Below, piece after piece: positions 50,701-58,530 of a stretch of DNA of 64,000 nucleotides. The position numbers and the translations under genes are program-made. Source of the stretch: Sediminibacterium sp. GTDB lineage: Bacteria; Bacteroidota; Bacteroidia; Chitinophagales; Chitinophagaceae. Within the stretch, counting starts at the first letter, position 1. Each line of letters begins with the position of its first letter. The notes beneath the pieces were generated by a model that was given only the letters and a program-made list of their open reading frames with translations, was not told where the DNA came from and made no database searches. The stretch is from assembly GCF_019264485.1 (NCBI RefSeq), contig NZ_JAHVAA010000006.1:1-64000 (forward strand), read 5' to 3'.

Positions 50701-50738
50701 CAGATAATGATTTTCTTCTGCAATAATAAGCAGCTTTC

Positions 50739-50905
50739 CTCACCCTGCCTCTTGTTCCCCGTTCCCGACCCATGAACCCCTCTTCCCCATCTCTTGTATC
50801 TTGCGTCTTGTGCCTTGTATCTTCTCTCTTCTCCATCTCTTGTATCTTGCGTCTTGTGCCTTGCATCTTCTCTCTTCCCCTTGTTCCTTGTCTCTTCCCC
50901 TCAGG
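50739..50905. repeat. Long pyrimidine heptad array (CTTGnnn) with a 46-bp tandem duplication
   Basis: Words CTTGTAT CTTGCGT CTTGTGC CTTGTAT CTTCTCT run in register. A 46-bp block beginning CATCTCTTGTATCTTGCGTC (50788) is repeated at 50834 with only a few changes. No opposing arm nearby. It lies between the divergent glycosyltransferase and inositol monophosphatase genes and may carry both promoters. Confidence 0.88.
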
Positions 50906-50922
50906 TTCGTTACTTTTGCCCC

Positions 50923-51708
50923 ATGTTGAAACAAACACTTATTAAAGCAACCGAAGCCGGTGCTGCGGAATTACAGCGGTTTTTTAATGGTCAGTTCAAG
51001 ATCAGTAATAAAGAAGGGGTCAATAACCTGGTAACAGAAGCCGATCATGCGGCAGAAAAAGCCATTTTTGAAGTGATCAGGCAAGATTATCCCGATCATT
51101 ATATTTTGAGTGAAGAAACGGGTGAAATTGTGCAGGACTCTGCCTATAAATGGATCATTGATCCGATAGATGGTACGGTGAATTTTGCCAACGGTATTCC
51201 TATTTGCTGCGTAAGTATTGGCATTGAACAGGACGGACAAATGATACTGGGTGCCGTGTACAACCCCTTCATCAATGAGTTTTTCTTTGCACAGAAAGGG
51301 TTTGGTGCTACGCTGAACGATAAGAAAATTCAGGTGAGCGATAAAACAGAAGTCATCAAAAGCTGTCTGGTAACGGGTTTTCCTTATACCTATCTCGATA
51401 CAGCAAACGGACCGCTGCAGGTTTTTGAAAAACTCATCAGAAAAGGTGTTCCGGTAAGAAGATTAGGTAGTGCCGCTATTGATCTTTGCTGGGTTGCTGC
51501 CGGTCGTTTTGATGGTTTTTATGAGCATAAATTGCAGGCCTGGGACAGTGCAGCAGGATTTTTAATGGTGGAGGAAGCGGGTGGTAAGGTTACAGATTTT
51601 AAAGGCGACCATTATTCTCCCTACCAGCCGCATATTATTGCTACCAATGGAAAAATACACGATGAACTGGTGAGAATAGTGAATGGCGCAGCGGTGGAAG
51701 GGGTTTAG
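50923..51708 (+). CDS. Inositol monophosphatase-family phosphatase
   Basis: 261 residues from MLKQTLIKATEAGAAELQRF; an upstream in-frame ATG lies in the pyrimidine array and is rejected. Metal/phosphate motifs: E in LSEETGE, WIIDPIDGTVNFANGIP (DPxDxT), and WDSAAGFLMVEEAGG. Hydrolyses inositol-1-phosphate or related sugar/nucleotide phosphates. Likely cytosolic. Followed by a heptad array with two different word sets. Confidence 0.92.
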   Translation: MLKQTLIKATEAGAAELQRFFNGQFKISNKEGVNNLVTEADHAAEKAIFEVIRQDYPDHYILSEETGEIVQDSAYKWIIDPIDGTVNFANGIPICCVSIGIEQDGQMILGAVYNPFINEFFFAQKGFGATLNDKKIQVSDKTEVIKSCLVTGFPYTYLDTANGPLQVFEKLIRKGVPVRRLGSAAIDLCWVAAGRFDGFYEHKLQAWDSAAGFLMVEEAGGKVTDFKGDHYSPYQPHIIATNGKIHDELVRIVNGAAVEGV

Positions 51709-51876
51709 GGAACAGAGAAACAGAGGAACAGAGAAACAGAGAAACAGAGGAACAGAGAAATAAGGAATGTCCAAAGTATTGGAGAATGTGTATCGGCCTT
51801 AGAAAAAAAACGTATAGAAACAGAGAAATATCCAATATCCAATTTCGAAGTTCGACATTGGATATTCCCCGAAGGG
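51709..51876. repeat. Mixed heptad/octad array after the inositol monophosphatase gene
   Basis: First block: AACAGAG AAACAGAG GAACAGAG AAACAGAG (51712-51765, mostly 8 nt). Second block: CCAATAT CCAATTT CGAAGTT CGACATT GGATATT (51831-51866), an imperfect hairpin of 7-nt words. It joins words from the 27748 family and the 57612/62901 family in one place. Ends 30 bp before thiL. Confidence 0.8.
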
Positions 51877-51907
51877 AGTCCTTTGGACATTATTTGATAT
51901 TAATTAT

Positions 51908-52942
51908 ATGAGCGAAACAAGAACTGAAATAACAAGCCTGGGTGAGTTTGGTTTAATCGATCATCTTACACGCAATTTCGAAACGCATAATGCCTCTACC
52001 ATATTGGGTGTGGGTGATGATGCAGCGGTAATAGATCATTTTGGGAAACAAACGGTCATCAGTACCGATCTGTTGCTGGAAGGCATACATTTCGACCTCA
52101 TGTATACTCCGTTGAAACACCTGGGTTATAAAGCCGTGATGGTAAACCTGAGCGATATCTATGCCATGAATGCCACACCCACACAGATTACTGTGAGTAT
52201 TGGCATGAGCAACCGCTTCAGCCTCGAAGCCATGAACGAACTGTATGAAGGCATTCATATAGCCTGTGAAAAACACGGGGTTGACCTGATAGGTGGTGAT
52301 ACTTCTACTTCTCAGAAAGGACTGATTATTTCTGTTACAGCCATTGGTGAAGTAACACCCGATCGGTTTATAAAAAGAAGTACGGCATCGAAAGGTGATT
52401 TGATTTGTGTGAGTGGCGATCTGGGTGGCGCTTTTCTGGGTCTCACGCTGATGGAAAGAGAAAAGAAAATTTATTTAGAGAACCCACAGGTACAACCCGA
52501 TCTTGAAAACGAAAGTTATATAGTGGGCAGACTGTTAAAACCGGAAGCCAGAAAAGATATCATTGAGTTTTTTGAAAAAAACAATATCCTGCCCACTGCT
52601 ATGATGGATGTGAGCGATGGCATCAGCAGTGAAGTGTTACACCTCTGTAAACAGAGCAATCTCGGTTGTCGTATCTACGAAGAAAAATTACCCATAGCCG
52701 ACGACAGCAGAAAAGCAGCATTTAAGTTTGGTCTCGATCCTACAGTTTGTGCGCTGAATGGCGGAGAAGACTATGAACTGATCTTTACCCTGAAACAGGA
52801 GGACCATGATAAGATTACCCTCAATGAAGAAATCAGTGTAATTGGCTATATGACCGAACTGGAAGAAGGTTGTAAACTACTCACCAAGGGAGGTAACAGC
52901 TTTAATATTACTGCACAGGGCTGGAATGCTTTTCAGCAATAA
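51908..52942 (+). CDS. thiL: Thiamine-monophosphate kinase
   Basis: 344 residues. ThiL/AIR-synthase fold: EFGLIDHLTRNF (N-terminal), GVGDDAAVID (metal/phosphate loop), STDLLLEGIHFDL, LSDIYAMNATPTQITVSIGM, GGDTSTSQKGLIISVTAIG, MDVSDGISSEVLHL, LNGGEDYELIFTL. Adds the second phosphate to thiamine phosphate to give the cofactor. Five bp before the S41 peptidase gene, likely co-transcribed. Confidence 0.95.
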   Translation: MSETRTEITSLGEFGLIDHLTRNFETHNASTILGVGDDAAVIDHFGKQTVISTDLLLEGIHFDLMYTPLKHLGYKAVMVNLSDIYAMNATPTQITVSIGMSNRFSLEAMNELYEGIHIACEKHGVDLIGGDTSTSQKGLIISVTAIGEVTPDRFIKRSTASKGDLICVSGDLGGAFLGLTLMEREKKIYLENPQVQPDLENESYIVGRLLKPEARKDIIEFFEKNNILPTAMMDVSDGISSEVLHLCKQSNLGCRIYEEKLPIADDSRKAAFKFGLDPTVCALNGGEDYELIFTLKQEDHDKITLNEEISVIGYMTELEEGCKLLTKGGNSFNITAQGWNAFQQ

Positions 52943-52947
52943 TACCT

Positions 52948-54426
52948 ATGAAGACAGCCCGCCTCATTGTAACAACCATTGTGCTGATGATGGGTCTGTC
53001 TGTGCAAACCCATGCACAACGCATTATACCGCCCTTACCCAAAATGGCACCGGCCCCATTGGTGGAAGATATTGTGCTGTTGAAGAAAATACTGGAAGCC
53101 AATCACCCGAGTTTGTACTGGTACACATCCAAAGACAGTATTGATTATTATTTCCAGGAAACAATAGCCGGTATTACCGATTCACTGAATGAACCCGATT
53201 ACAAGAATCGTTTATCGAAACTGGTGGCACGCATCAGGTGTGGACATACAACAGTGCGTTTCTCAAAAGCCTATGGTAAAGTAGCCTCTATATACCGGTA
53301 TCCGCAATTTCCATTGGCATTGAAAGTGTGGGATGACAGTTTGGTGGTATTGGGCAGTGCTTACCGTAACGATAGTATTTTTAAAAGAGGAACCATTGTA
53401 ACAGCCATCAACCAGCAAACACCGGTGCAGTTGCTTGATACCATCTATCAGTATATCAGTACAGATGGTTATGGGGTAAATCATAAGAGCCAGGTCATTA
53501 GCGGTAATTTCCCGGGCTGGTATAAAACCATTTTGGGTGATGCAGATTCCATCTATACCATCCGGTACATTGATTCAACCGGTATAGAAAAAGAAACCAG
53601 GGTGAAAGCATACAGACCTGTTGTTGACACAAGCAGACAAGGGAGACAAGAAACAAGAGGATCAATGTTAACAAGGAGGGAAATACGACAACTCAACCTG
53701 CTGAATAAAAGAAGTATGGTAATTGATACGGCGGCGAGTACGGCATTTATCAGGCTCACTACTTTTACGGGTGGGCGGTTAAAAAGTTTTTTCAGGAGGT
53801 CATTTAAAACACTTTCCAGATTAGCCATACAAAATCTGGTGATTGATCTGCGGGAGAATGGTGGTGGTAATGTAAGTAACAGCATCAGGCTCACGCAATA
53901 CCTGACCGATAAACCTTTTAAGGTTGGTGATACGGTAGCGGCCATCAGCCGGAAATTTGAATATGGTCGTTATATAAAACCCACATTCATTTACTGGATG
54001 GCGATGAATTTTGGTGCAAGAAAAGAAAAAGATGGGAAAATTCATTACAGGAGATATGAGCGCCATTATTACTCTCCTTCAACAACCAATCACTTCAACG
54101 GTAAAGTATATTTAATACAGGGTGGGTATACATTTTCTGCATCTACTATGTTTATTTCACAGCTACAGGGGCAAGAGAATGTAAAAGTAGTGGGGGAAGA
54201 AACAGGCGGTGGTTATTATGGTAATTCTGCCATGCATATTCCTAAAATTACGCTGCCCAATTCGGGTATAGTGGTGAGTCTGCCCATGTATCGTTTGGTA
54301 ATGAATAAAGACCGTGTTAAAGGTAGAGGCATTATGCCCGATGTAATAATCAAACCCTCATCGCAGGCTATTCGTGAAGGCTATGATATTAAGATAAAGG
54401 AAGTGAGGAAGATGATTGGGCAGTAG
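52948..54426 (+). CDS. S41-family (tail-specific) peptidase, exported
   Basis: 492 residues. Signal peptide (LIVTTIVLMMGLSVQTHAQ), helical N-domain, PDZ-like region (IYRYPQFPLALKVWDDSLVV...), then the S41 core: LVIDLRENGGGNVSNSIRL, VYLIQGGYTFSASTMFISQL (catalytic Ser of the GxS motif), GEETGGGYYGNSAMHIP. At about residues 227-245 the segment DTSRQGRQETRGSMLTRREI looks like an extra loop; its DNA (53628-53660) holds CAAGnnn words matching the heptad array at 15726. Predicted periplasmic processing protease. Confidence 0.89.
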   Translation: MKTARLIVTTIVLMMGLSVQTHAQRIIPPLPKMAPAPLVEDIVLLKKILEANHPSLYWYTSKDSIDYYFQETIAGITDSLNEPDYKNRLSKLVARIRCGHTTVRFSKAYGKVASIYRYPQFPLALKVWDDSLVVLGSAYRNDSIFKRGTIVTAINQQTPVQLLDTIYQYISTDGYGVNHKSQVISGNFPGWYKTILGDADSIYTIRYIDSTGIEKETRVKAYRPVVDTSRQGRQETRGSMLTRREIRQLNLLNKRSMVIDTAASTAFIRLTTFTGGRLKSFFRRSFKTLSRLAIQNLVIDLRENGGGNVSNSIRLTQYLTDKPFKVGDTVAAISRKFEYGRYIKPTFIYWMAMNFGARKEKDGKIHYRRYERHYYSPSTTNHFNGKVYLIQGGYTFSASTMFISQLQGQENVKVVGEETGGGYYGNSAMHIPKITLPNSGIVVSLPMYRLVMNKDRVKGRGIMPDVIIKPSSQAIREGYDIKIKEVRKMIGQ

Positions 54427-54492
54427 TGTATAGTCTATAGTCCATGGTCGATAGACCATAGGAGGAAGGTTTTTATCATTGACTATGGACAA
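54427..54492. repeat. Heptad inverted repeat, GTCCATG/GACTATG family
   Basis: Left arm GTCTATA GTCCATG GTCGATA GACCATA GG (about 54433-54462); right TTGACTATGGACAAT (about 54479-54492). Directly follows the S41 stop codon. Confidence 0.78.
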
Positions 54493-54647
54493 TTAATCTT
54501 ATTACCCATATTGTCTCCCACTGTCACCGCTTATTTTTATATTTCCTATGTGTAAGCCGGTGCAGTATCCCCTCGTTTCTCGGAGAAACTATATAGAAGA
54601 GTAGCGGTCAGAACAGTCTACCGGCTCCTATTTATAGCTGTTTTTTG

Positions 54648-54655
54648 TATCTTTG
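54648..54655 (+). promoter_or_regulatory. TAnnTTTG box directly before a GTG start
   Basis: TATCTTTG ends 4 bp before the GTG (54660) of the next gene. If transcription starts at the usual distance, the mRNA would be nearly leaderless. Confidence 0.5.
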
Positions 54656-54659
54656 AGAA

Positions 54660-55187
54660 GTGGCAAAACAAACGAAATATCACTTAGAAATTGAGATTGA
54701 CAAGTTAACAAACAGCATAGTCAATACTATATCTGGTGATAGTTTTCCCACTGATGTTCATCCTGTATCAAAAACCGATTTGAAAAATACTATCAAGAAA
54801 AATGGATGGCTTTTTAATTGGGCAAGTGAATTTAAACTAACAGACAGACAAATTTTCAAGCTTACAATTAGAAACAATCCTGATATTATTCAAGGGCTTT
54901 TAAGTATCAGCGATTACAATGATCATTTCTATTTACACCTTATTGAGAGTTCGCCGTTTAACTTAGGTAAGAATAAACTTTATGAAGGTGTTCCAGGTAA
55001 TTTGTTTGCCTTTGCTTGTAAATCTTCGTGGGATAAAGGTTATCAAGGCTTCGTTTCTTTTACTTCTAAGACAAAATTGATTGAGCATTATGAAAAAACT
55101 TTAGGTGCAACACATGTTGGTGGACATAGAATGATGATATTTCCACAGGAAGCATTTAAACTGATTAAAAAATATTTTCCAATTTAA
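54660..55187 (+). CDS. GNAT-like protein of unknown function
   Basis: 175 residues with a GTG start (54660), the only start before the conserved body. The pattern MIQGLLS-like 'DIIQGLLSISDYNDHFYLHL', 'FNLGKNKLYEGVPGNLFAFA', 'GYQGFVSFTSKTKLIEHYEK' and 'HVGGHRMMIFPQEAF' belongs to a recurring Bacteroidota family that looks like an acetyltransferase fold (from memory; the acyl-CoA loop is not obvious). Paired 11 bp later with a 62-residue protein, which I also recall next to this family elsewhere. Function unknown; a toxin-antitoxin-like pair is possible but unsupported. Confidence 0.72.
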   Translation: MAKQTKYHLEIEIDKLTNSIVNTISGDSFPTDVHPVSKTDLKNTIKKNGWLFNWASEFKLTDRQIFKLTIRNNPDIIQGLLSISDYNDHFYLHLIESSPFNLGKNKLYEGVPGNLFAFACKSSWDKGYQGFVSFTSKTKLIEHYEKTLGATHVGGHRMMIFPQEAFKLIKKYFPI

Positions 55188-55198
55188 ATCACAAAGAA

Positions 55199-55387
55199 AT
55201 GGGATATATAAAAGAACCGGCAGGCGTTGATTTTGTTGTAGAGTCAACACCGCTAACGGTGGCTGATAGAGAACGAATTAGTGAAATTATTGCTTACTAC
55301 AAAGCAACTGGAAAAAAAATGCCAGTACAAAAACCAACAACAAAAACCCTGACGAAAACTACAGGCAGGAAAAAGGTATTGGCGTAA
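55199..55387 (+). CDS. Small partner of the GNAT-like protein, 62 residues
   Basis: Acidic start (MGYIKEPAGVDFVVESTPLT), then a predicted helix (VADRERISEIIAYYKATGK) and a basic Lys/Thr tail (PTTKTLTKTTGRKKVLA). The shape, a short helix plus basic tail, suits a nucleic-acid- or partner-binding peptide. Twelve bp after the GNAT-like stop, same strand. No family named. Confidence 0.68.
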   Translation: MGYIKEPAGVDFVVESTPLTVADRERISEIIAYYKATGKKMPVQKPTTKTLTKTTGRKKVLA

Positions 55388-55412
55388 CCTAATTTGCAAA
55401 CGGCTAATCAGC

Positions 55413-55871
55413 ATGAAAAAATTACAATTCAAGGTAAGCATTAATGCACCTGTAAATAAAGTGTATGATTGTATGCTTGGCATGAGCAATAAGTCAACCT
55501 ATGAACAATGGACTGCTCTATTTAATCCCACATCTACTTATGAGGGTAGCTGGAATAAGGGCAACAAAATGCTTTTTGTTGGAACAGATGAGAAAGGAGA
55601 GAAGGGGGGTATGGTTGCTGAAATAGCAGAAAATATATCTGATAAATTTGTTTCCATTCGTCATTATGGTCTTTTAGCAGGTGGTAAAGAAATAACAGAA
55701 GGGCCGGAAGTTGAAAAATGGGCAGGTGCATTGGAAAATTATTCCTTTGATGAAAACAATGGCATTACTGTAGTTACTGTTGAACTGGATACAACAGAAG
55801 ATTTTGTAGACTATATGAACGAACACTATCCCAAGGCGTTGAATAAGTTAAAAGAAGTATGTGAGGGGTAG
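55413..55871 (+). CDS. SRPBCC/AHSA1-family protein
   Basis: 152 residues, START-like fold: MKKLQFKVSINAPVNKVYDC (opening), EQWTALFNPTSTYEGSWNKG, ENISDKFVSIRHYGLLAGG, and a C-terminal helix (HYPKALNKLKEVCEG). Binds hydrophobic ligands or acts as a chaperone-like cofactor; specifics unknown. Starts 25 bp after the previous gene, possibly the same unit. A heptad repeat follows. Confidence 0.86.
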   Translation: MKKLQFKVSINAPVNKVYDCMLGMSNKSTYEQWTALFNPTSTYEGSWNKGNKMLFVGTDEKGEKGGMVAEIAENISDKFVSIRHYGLLAGGKEITEGPEVEKWAGALENYSFDENNGITVVTVELDTTEDFVDYMNEHYPKALNKLKEVCEG

Positions 55872-55872
55872 T

Positions 55873-55930
55873 TTGTGGTCCATGGTCCATAGACCATAGC
55901 AGGAATGTTTTACTATGGACCATCAACCAC
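55873..55930. repeat. Heptad inverted repeat, GTCCATG family, left of the ParD region
   Basis: Left arm GTGGTCCATGGTCCATAGAC and on; right arm ACTATGGACCATCAACCAC (55912-55930). It directly abuts the nagA-like 3' fragment and has a partner array at 56352-56389 beyond the ParD gene. Confidence 0.8.
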
Positions 55931-55934
55931 AACT

Positions 55935-55996
55935 CACTCAACTCCACCATCGCTACATTATACTCTTTCTCAATCCCCCCGTTCTATTTGATTGAT
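55935..55996 (-). pseudogene. Copy of the nagA 3' end
   Basis: A 62-nt stretch aligns without gaps to the nagA 3' end at 56428-56489 with 52 identities (counted by eye). Read as protein it gives RTGGIEKEYNVAMVELSE against nagA RTGRIEKGYNVAMVGLSE. Many differences are at third codon positions, so it derives from a homologous gene and not from a recent copy. It lies on the same strand as nagA, making a direct repeat around the ParD gene. Confidence 0.78.
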
Positions 55997-56084
55997 TTTC
56001 CAGGGAATCTAAAAAAAATCGTTGACGAATTCGGGGTTTAAGAAATTCGGATTATTGGTATATTTAAATTCGAAAAATACTTTT

Positions 56085-56330
56085 ATGACAAAGAATATAT
56101 CCATCTTACTCGGCGATTACTTCGACAATTTTATTTCACACCAAATAGCGAGTGGACGATTTTCATCAGCCAGTGAAGTGGTAATAGCCGCACTGCGACT
56201 ATTTGAACAAAAGGGAAAGTATAAAACTTTATTAGCTCAAGAGCTTACGAAAGGCGAGGAATCAGGATTCATTGGTAAAACAGATCGTAAAAACTTTATC
56301 AATAGTCTTCATGACAAATACGTGAATTAG
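56085..56330 (+). CDS. ParD-type antitoxin without a toxin gene
   Basis: 81 residues from ATG 56085; the frame upstream has no support. ParD/CC2985-like: TKNISILLGDYFDNFISHQI, ASGRFSSASEVVIAALRLFE, a ribbon-helix-helix domain that represses its operon and neutralises ParE. No ParE/RelE frame follows; the next sequence is a heptad array and nagA. It is an orphan, either domesticated, or left after toxin loss. It lies between two copies of the nagA 3' end. Confidence 0.88.
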   Translation: MTKNISILLGDYFDNFISHQIASGRFSSASEVVIAALRLFEQKGKYKTLLAQELTKGEESGFIGKTDRKNFINSLHDKYVN

Positions 56331-56351
56331 TAAGGTATTGACGAAGCATAA

Positions 56352-56389
56352 CCTTCCTGCTATGGACCATAAACCATGGTCTATCCCTC
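56352..56389. repeat. Heptad array right of the ParD gene, GACCATn family
   Basis: CCTGCTATGGACCATAAACC and on to ATGGTCTATCCC. It contains the reverse complement of CCTGCTATGG-type words of the array at 55873, so ParD lies between two related, opposed arrays. Confidence 0.72.
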
Positions 56390-56392
56390 CCC

Positions 56393-57490
56393 TCACTCAT
56401 CCACCACCTTCAACACATCCAAGGTTTCACTTAACCCCACCATCGCCACATTATACCCTTTTTCAATTCTCCCCGTTCTGTGTGATAAACCCATTACCTG
56501 TGCCGGATATAAACTGCACATACGCAAGGCTTCATCTAAAGGAATATGTGCTTTTTGTACCAGGTTCTTTACACAGGCGGCCATAGTGAGAGCAGAGCCA
56601 CTCAGTGTTCCATTCGATTCATATTTATCGCCATTGAGCTGGTGCGGATAGGGCCCGCTTGTGGTGGTGGTAACAGCATCGGTAATGGCGAATAATCTTT
56701 CCTTCATTTGTTTCTTGGCAATACGGATCGCTGCAAAATCTACATGATAACCATCGGGTACTATACTGCACATCACCGTTTCATGATCGAAAATGGCACC
56801 TACCAATCCGGGTTCACGGTGCTGCAGGGCACTCATGGCATTAAACAAATGTGTAGCTGTTTCAATACCATGGTTAAAAGCTTCAATACCCTGCTGGTAG
56901 CTGGCGTTGCTATGTCCGGCAGAGATAACAATACCATATGACCTGATGAGGTTTAATACTTCTACCGGACAAATTTCAGGCGCCAGTGTAATCATGGTAA
57001 TAATACCTTTTCCGTAGTCCAGTAAAGCTTTTGTTTGTTCGAGATCGGGAATATGAATAAAGGTTTCGAGGTGGGCGCCTCTTTTCAGCGGGTTGATCCA
57101 GGGGCCTTCAATATGCAAACCTATACAACCTTTACCGCCACTTTTCTGGTAAGCAGCAACAGCATCGATGGCCTGTTTAAATACATCGTAACTATTGGTG
57201 GCCACCGTAGGCTGAAAATAGGCAGCACCGCCTTTCTTACAGTAATCATATAATAATTCCAGTGAAGCGGGTTCGGGATAGGCAGATAGCAAACGGTTGT
57301 GTGCACCATAAATCTGAATATCGAGAAATGCCGGAGCAATAATGGAGAACTGAGCCGTATAGGGTTCGTGCATTACAGTAGCGGGAATAATATCTACAAT
57401 GGCACTACGCTCGGTAATCACTACCTGCTGCTCCAGCCATTTGTTGCCGGTAAATAATCGGTTGGCAAAATAGGTATTGCGTTCGCGCAT
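56393..57490 (-). CDS. nagA: N-acetylglucosamine-6-phosphate deacetylase
   Basis: 365 residues. Amidohydrolase-type fold: QIYGAHNRLLSA (substrate loop), GLHIEGPWINPLKRGAH (Glu-His metal site), VISAGHSNASYQQGIEAF, THLFNAMSALQHREPGLVGA and ITDAVTTTTSGPY (catalytic Asp). Removes acetate from GlcNAc-6-P in cell-wall and chitin-sugar recycling. Its 3' end is repeated 400 bp downstream, with the ParD gene between. Confidence 0.93.
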   Translation of the reverse strand: MRERNTYFANRLFTGNKWLEQQVVITERSAIVDIIPATVMHEPYTAQFSIIAPAFLDIQIYGAHNRLLSAYPEPASLELLYDYCKKGGAAYFQPTVATNSYDVFKQAIDAVAAYQKSGGKGCIGLHIEGPWINPLKRGAHLETFIHIPDLEQTKALLDYGKGIITMITLAPEICPVEVLNLIRSYGIVISAGHSNASYQQGIEAFNHGIETATHLFNAMSALQHREPGLVGAIFDHETVMCSIVPDGYHVDFAAIRIAKKQMKERLFAITDAVTTTTSGPYPHQLNGDKYESNGTLSGSALTMAACVKNLVQKAHIPLDEALRMCSLYPAQVMGLSHRTGRIEKGYNVAMVGLSETLDVLKVVDE

Positions 57491-57612
57491 AAAGTTTTCT
57501 TATTATTTTGATCAATCCTGCTTCAATTCATTTTTCGCTCAAGGCACTGGTAAAGAGTAGCGATATAAACATCCTCAAACGCATAGACCTTTTTAGAAAG
57601 AAGGCAATAATG

Positions 57613-57666
57613 TCCAATATCAAATGTCCAACGTCCAACTTCGAAATTCAATATTGGATATTTCTC
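57613..57666. repeat. Heptad array CCAATAT/CAATATT family between nagA and nitrilase
   Basis: CCAATAT CAAATGT CCAACGT CCAACTT CGAAATT CAATATT GGATATT in strict 7-nt register, with mirror words making an imperfect hairpin. Closely related to arrays at 24080, 51831 and 62901. Confidence 0.85.
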
Positions 57667-57715
57667 CCTTCGGTAAACTCAGGGCAGGCTTGTTCTTCTG
57701 TTTTCTCCCGCTCTC

Positions 57716-58510
57716 CTAGTCTTGTGTTATATAAAACCTGTCCGCGTCTTTCCAGAAAGGAAATTTTGTTCTCACATCAGTCACTGTTTCTTTCTGAAGC
57801 GTAATGGTGAAAATATCTTCTTCCTGTTCTTTATGATACAATACTTCACCCAACGGATCAACAATCATACTATTGCCGCTGTGGTAAATATTATTTCCAT
57901 CATTACCCACCCTGTTCACACCCAAAACAAATGCCTGATTCTCGATGGCACGTGCAGTGAGTAAGGTTTTCCAGGCATGGCTCCTGCGTTCGGGCCAGTT
58001 GGCCACATAAATGATGGCATCGTATTCGGGTCCATCTGTACTGCTTTGCTGACGTGCCCATACCGGGAAACGCAGGTCGTAACAAATCTGCAGGTTTATC
58101 TTCCATCCCTTCACCTGTGCTACTAATCTTTTATTACCTGATGCATAATGCTGATCCTCTCCTGCAAAAGCAAAACGGTGACGCTTGTCGTAATACCCCA
58201 GTTCGCCATTGGGTAGTACCCATAATAAGCGGTTATAAAAATGTTCACCTTCTTTTATAATCAGACTACCGGTGAGTATGATCTTCTTTTTGGCGGCAAT
58301 ATTTTTCATCCAATGCACAGAAGCGCCATCCATGGTTTCTGCCAGTTCAGAAGGTCGCATACTGAAACCCGTGCTAAACATTTCGGGTAGTATAACAATT
58401 TCTGTTTTTTCAGTGATGTTGTTGATCTTGTCCTCAAACATATTGAGGTTAGCGGTTTTGTCTTCCCAGAAAAGTGCAGACTGAATAATAGAAAAGCTGA
58501 GTGACGACAT
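57716..58510 (-). CDS. Nitrilase-superfamily amidohydrolase (omega-amidase type)
   Basis: 264 residues with the Glu-Lys-Cys triad: VILPEMFSTGFSM (Glu), YYDKRHRF (Lys), NLQICYDLRFP (Cys). Late motifs FVLGVNRVGNDGNNIYHSGN and IVDPLGEV fit the Nit2/YafV omega-amidase branch, which hydrolyses alpha-ketoglutaramate and related amides; exact substrate is inferred. Stop is near the heptad array downstream of nagA's start region. Confidence 0.9.
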   Translation of the reverse strand: MSSLSFSIIQSALFWEDKTANLNMFEDKINNITEKTEIVILPEMFSTGFSMRPSELAETMDGASVHWMKNIAAKKKIILTGSLIIKEGEHFYNRLLWVLPNGELGYYDKRHRFAFAGEDQHYASGNKRLVAQVKGWKINLQICYDLRFPVWARQQSSTDGPEYDAIIYVANWPERRSHAWKTLLTARAIENQAFVLGVNRVGNDGNNIYHSGNSMIVDPLGEVLYHKEQEEDIFTITLQKETVTDVRTKFPFWKDADRFYITQD

Positions 58511-58530
58511 GTTCGCAAGTTAACCTAAAA

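Noticed and set aside
50739-50905. CRISPR array look-alike in the pyrimidine repeat
   Set aside because: The repeated unit is 7 nt, with no spacer of normal length and no cas genes; units are degenerate.
50794-50922. Upstream ATG extension of the inositol monophosphatase
   Set aside because: The added residues are encoded by the pyrimidine heptads and lie before the conserved start of the family.
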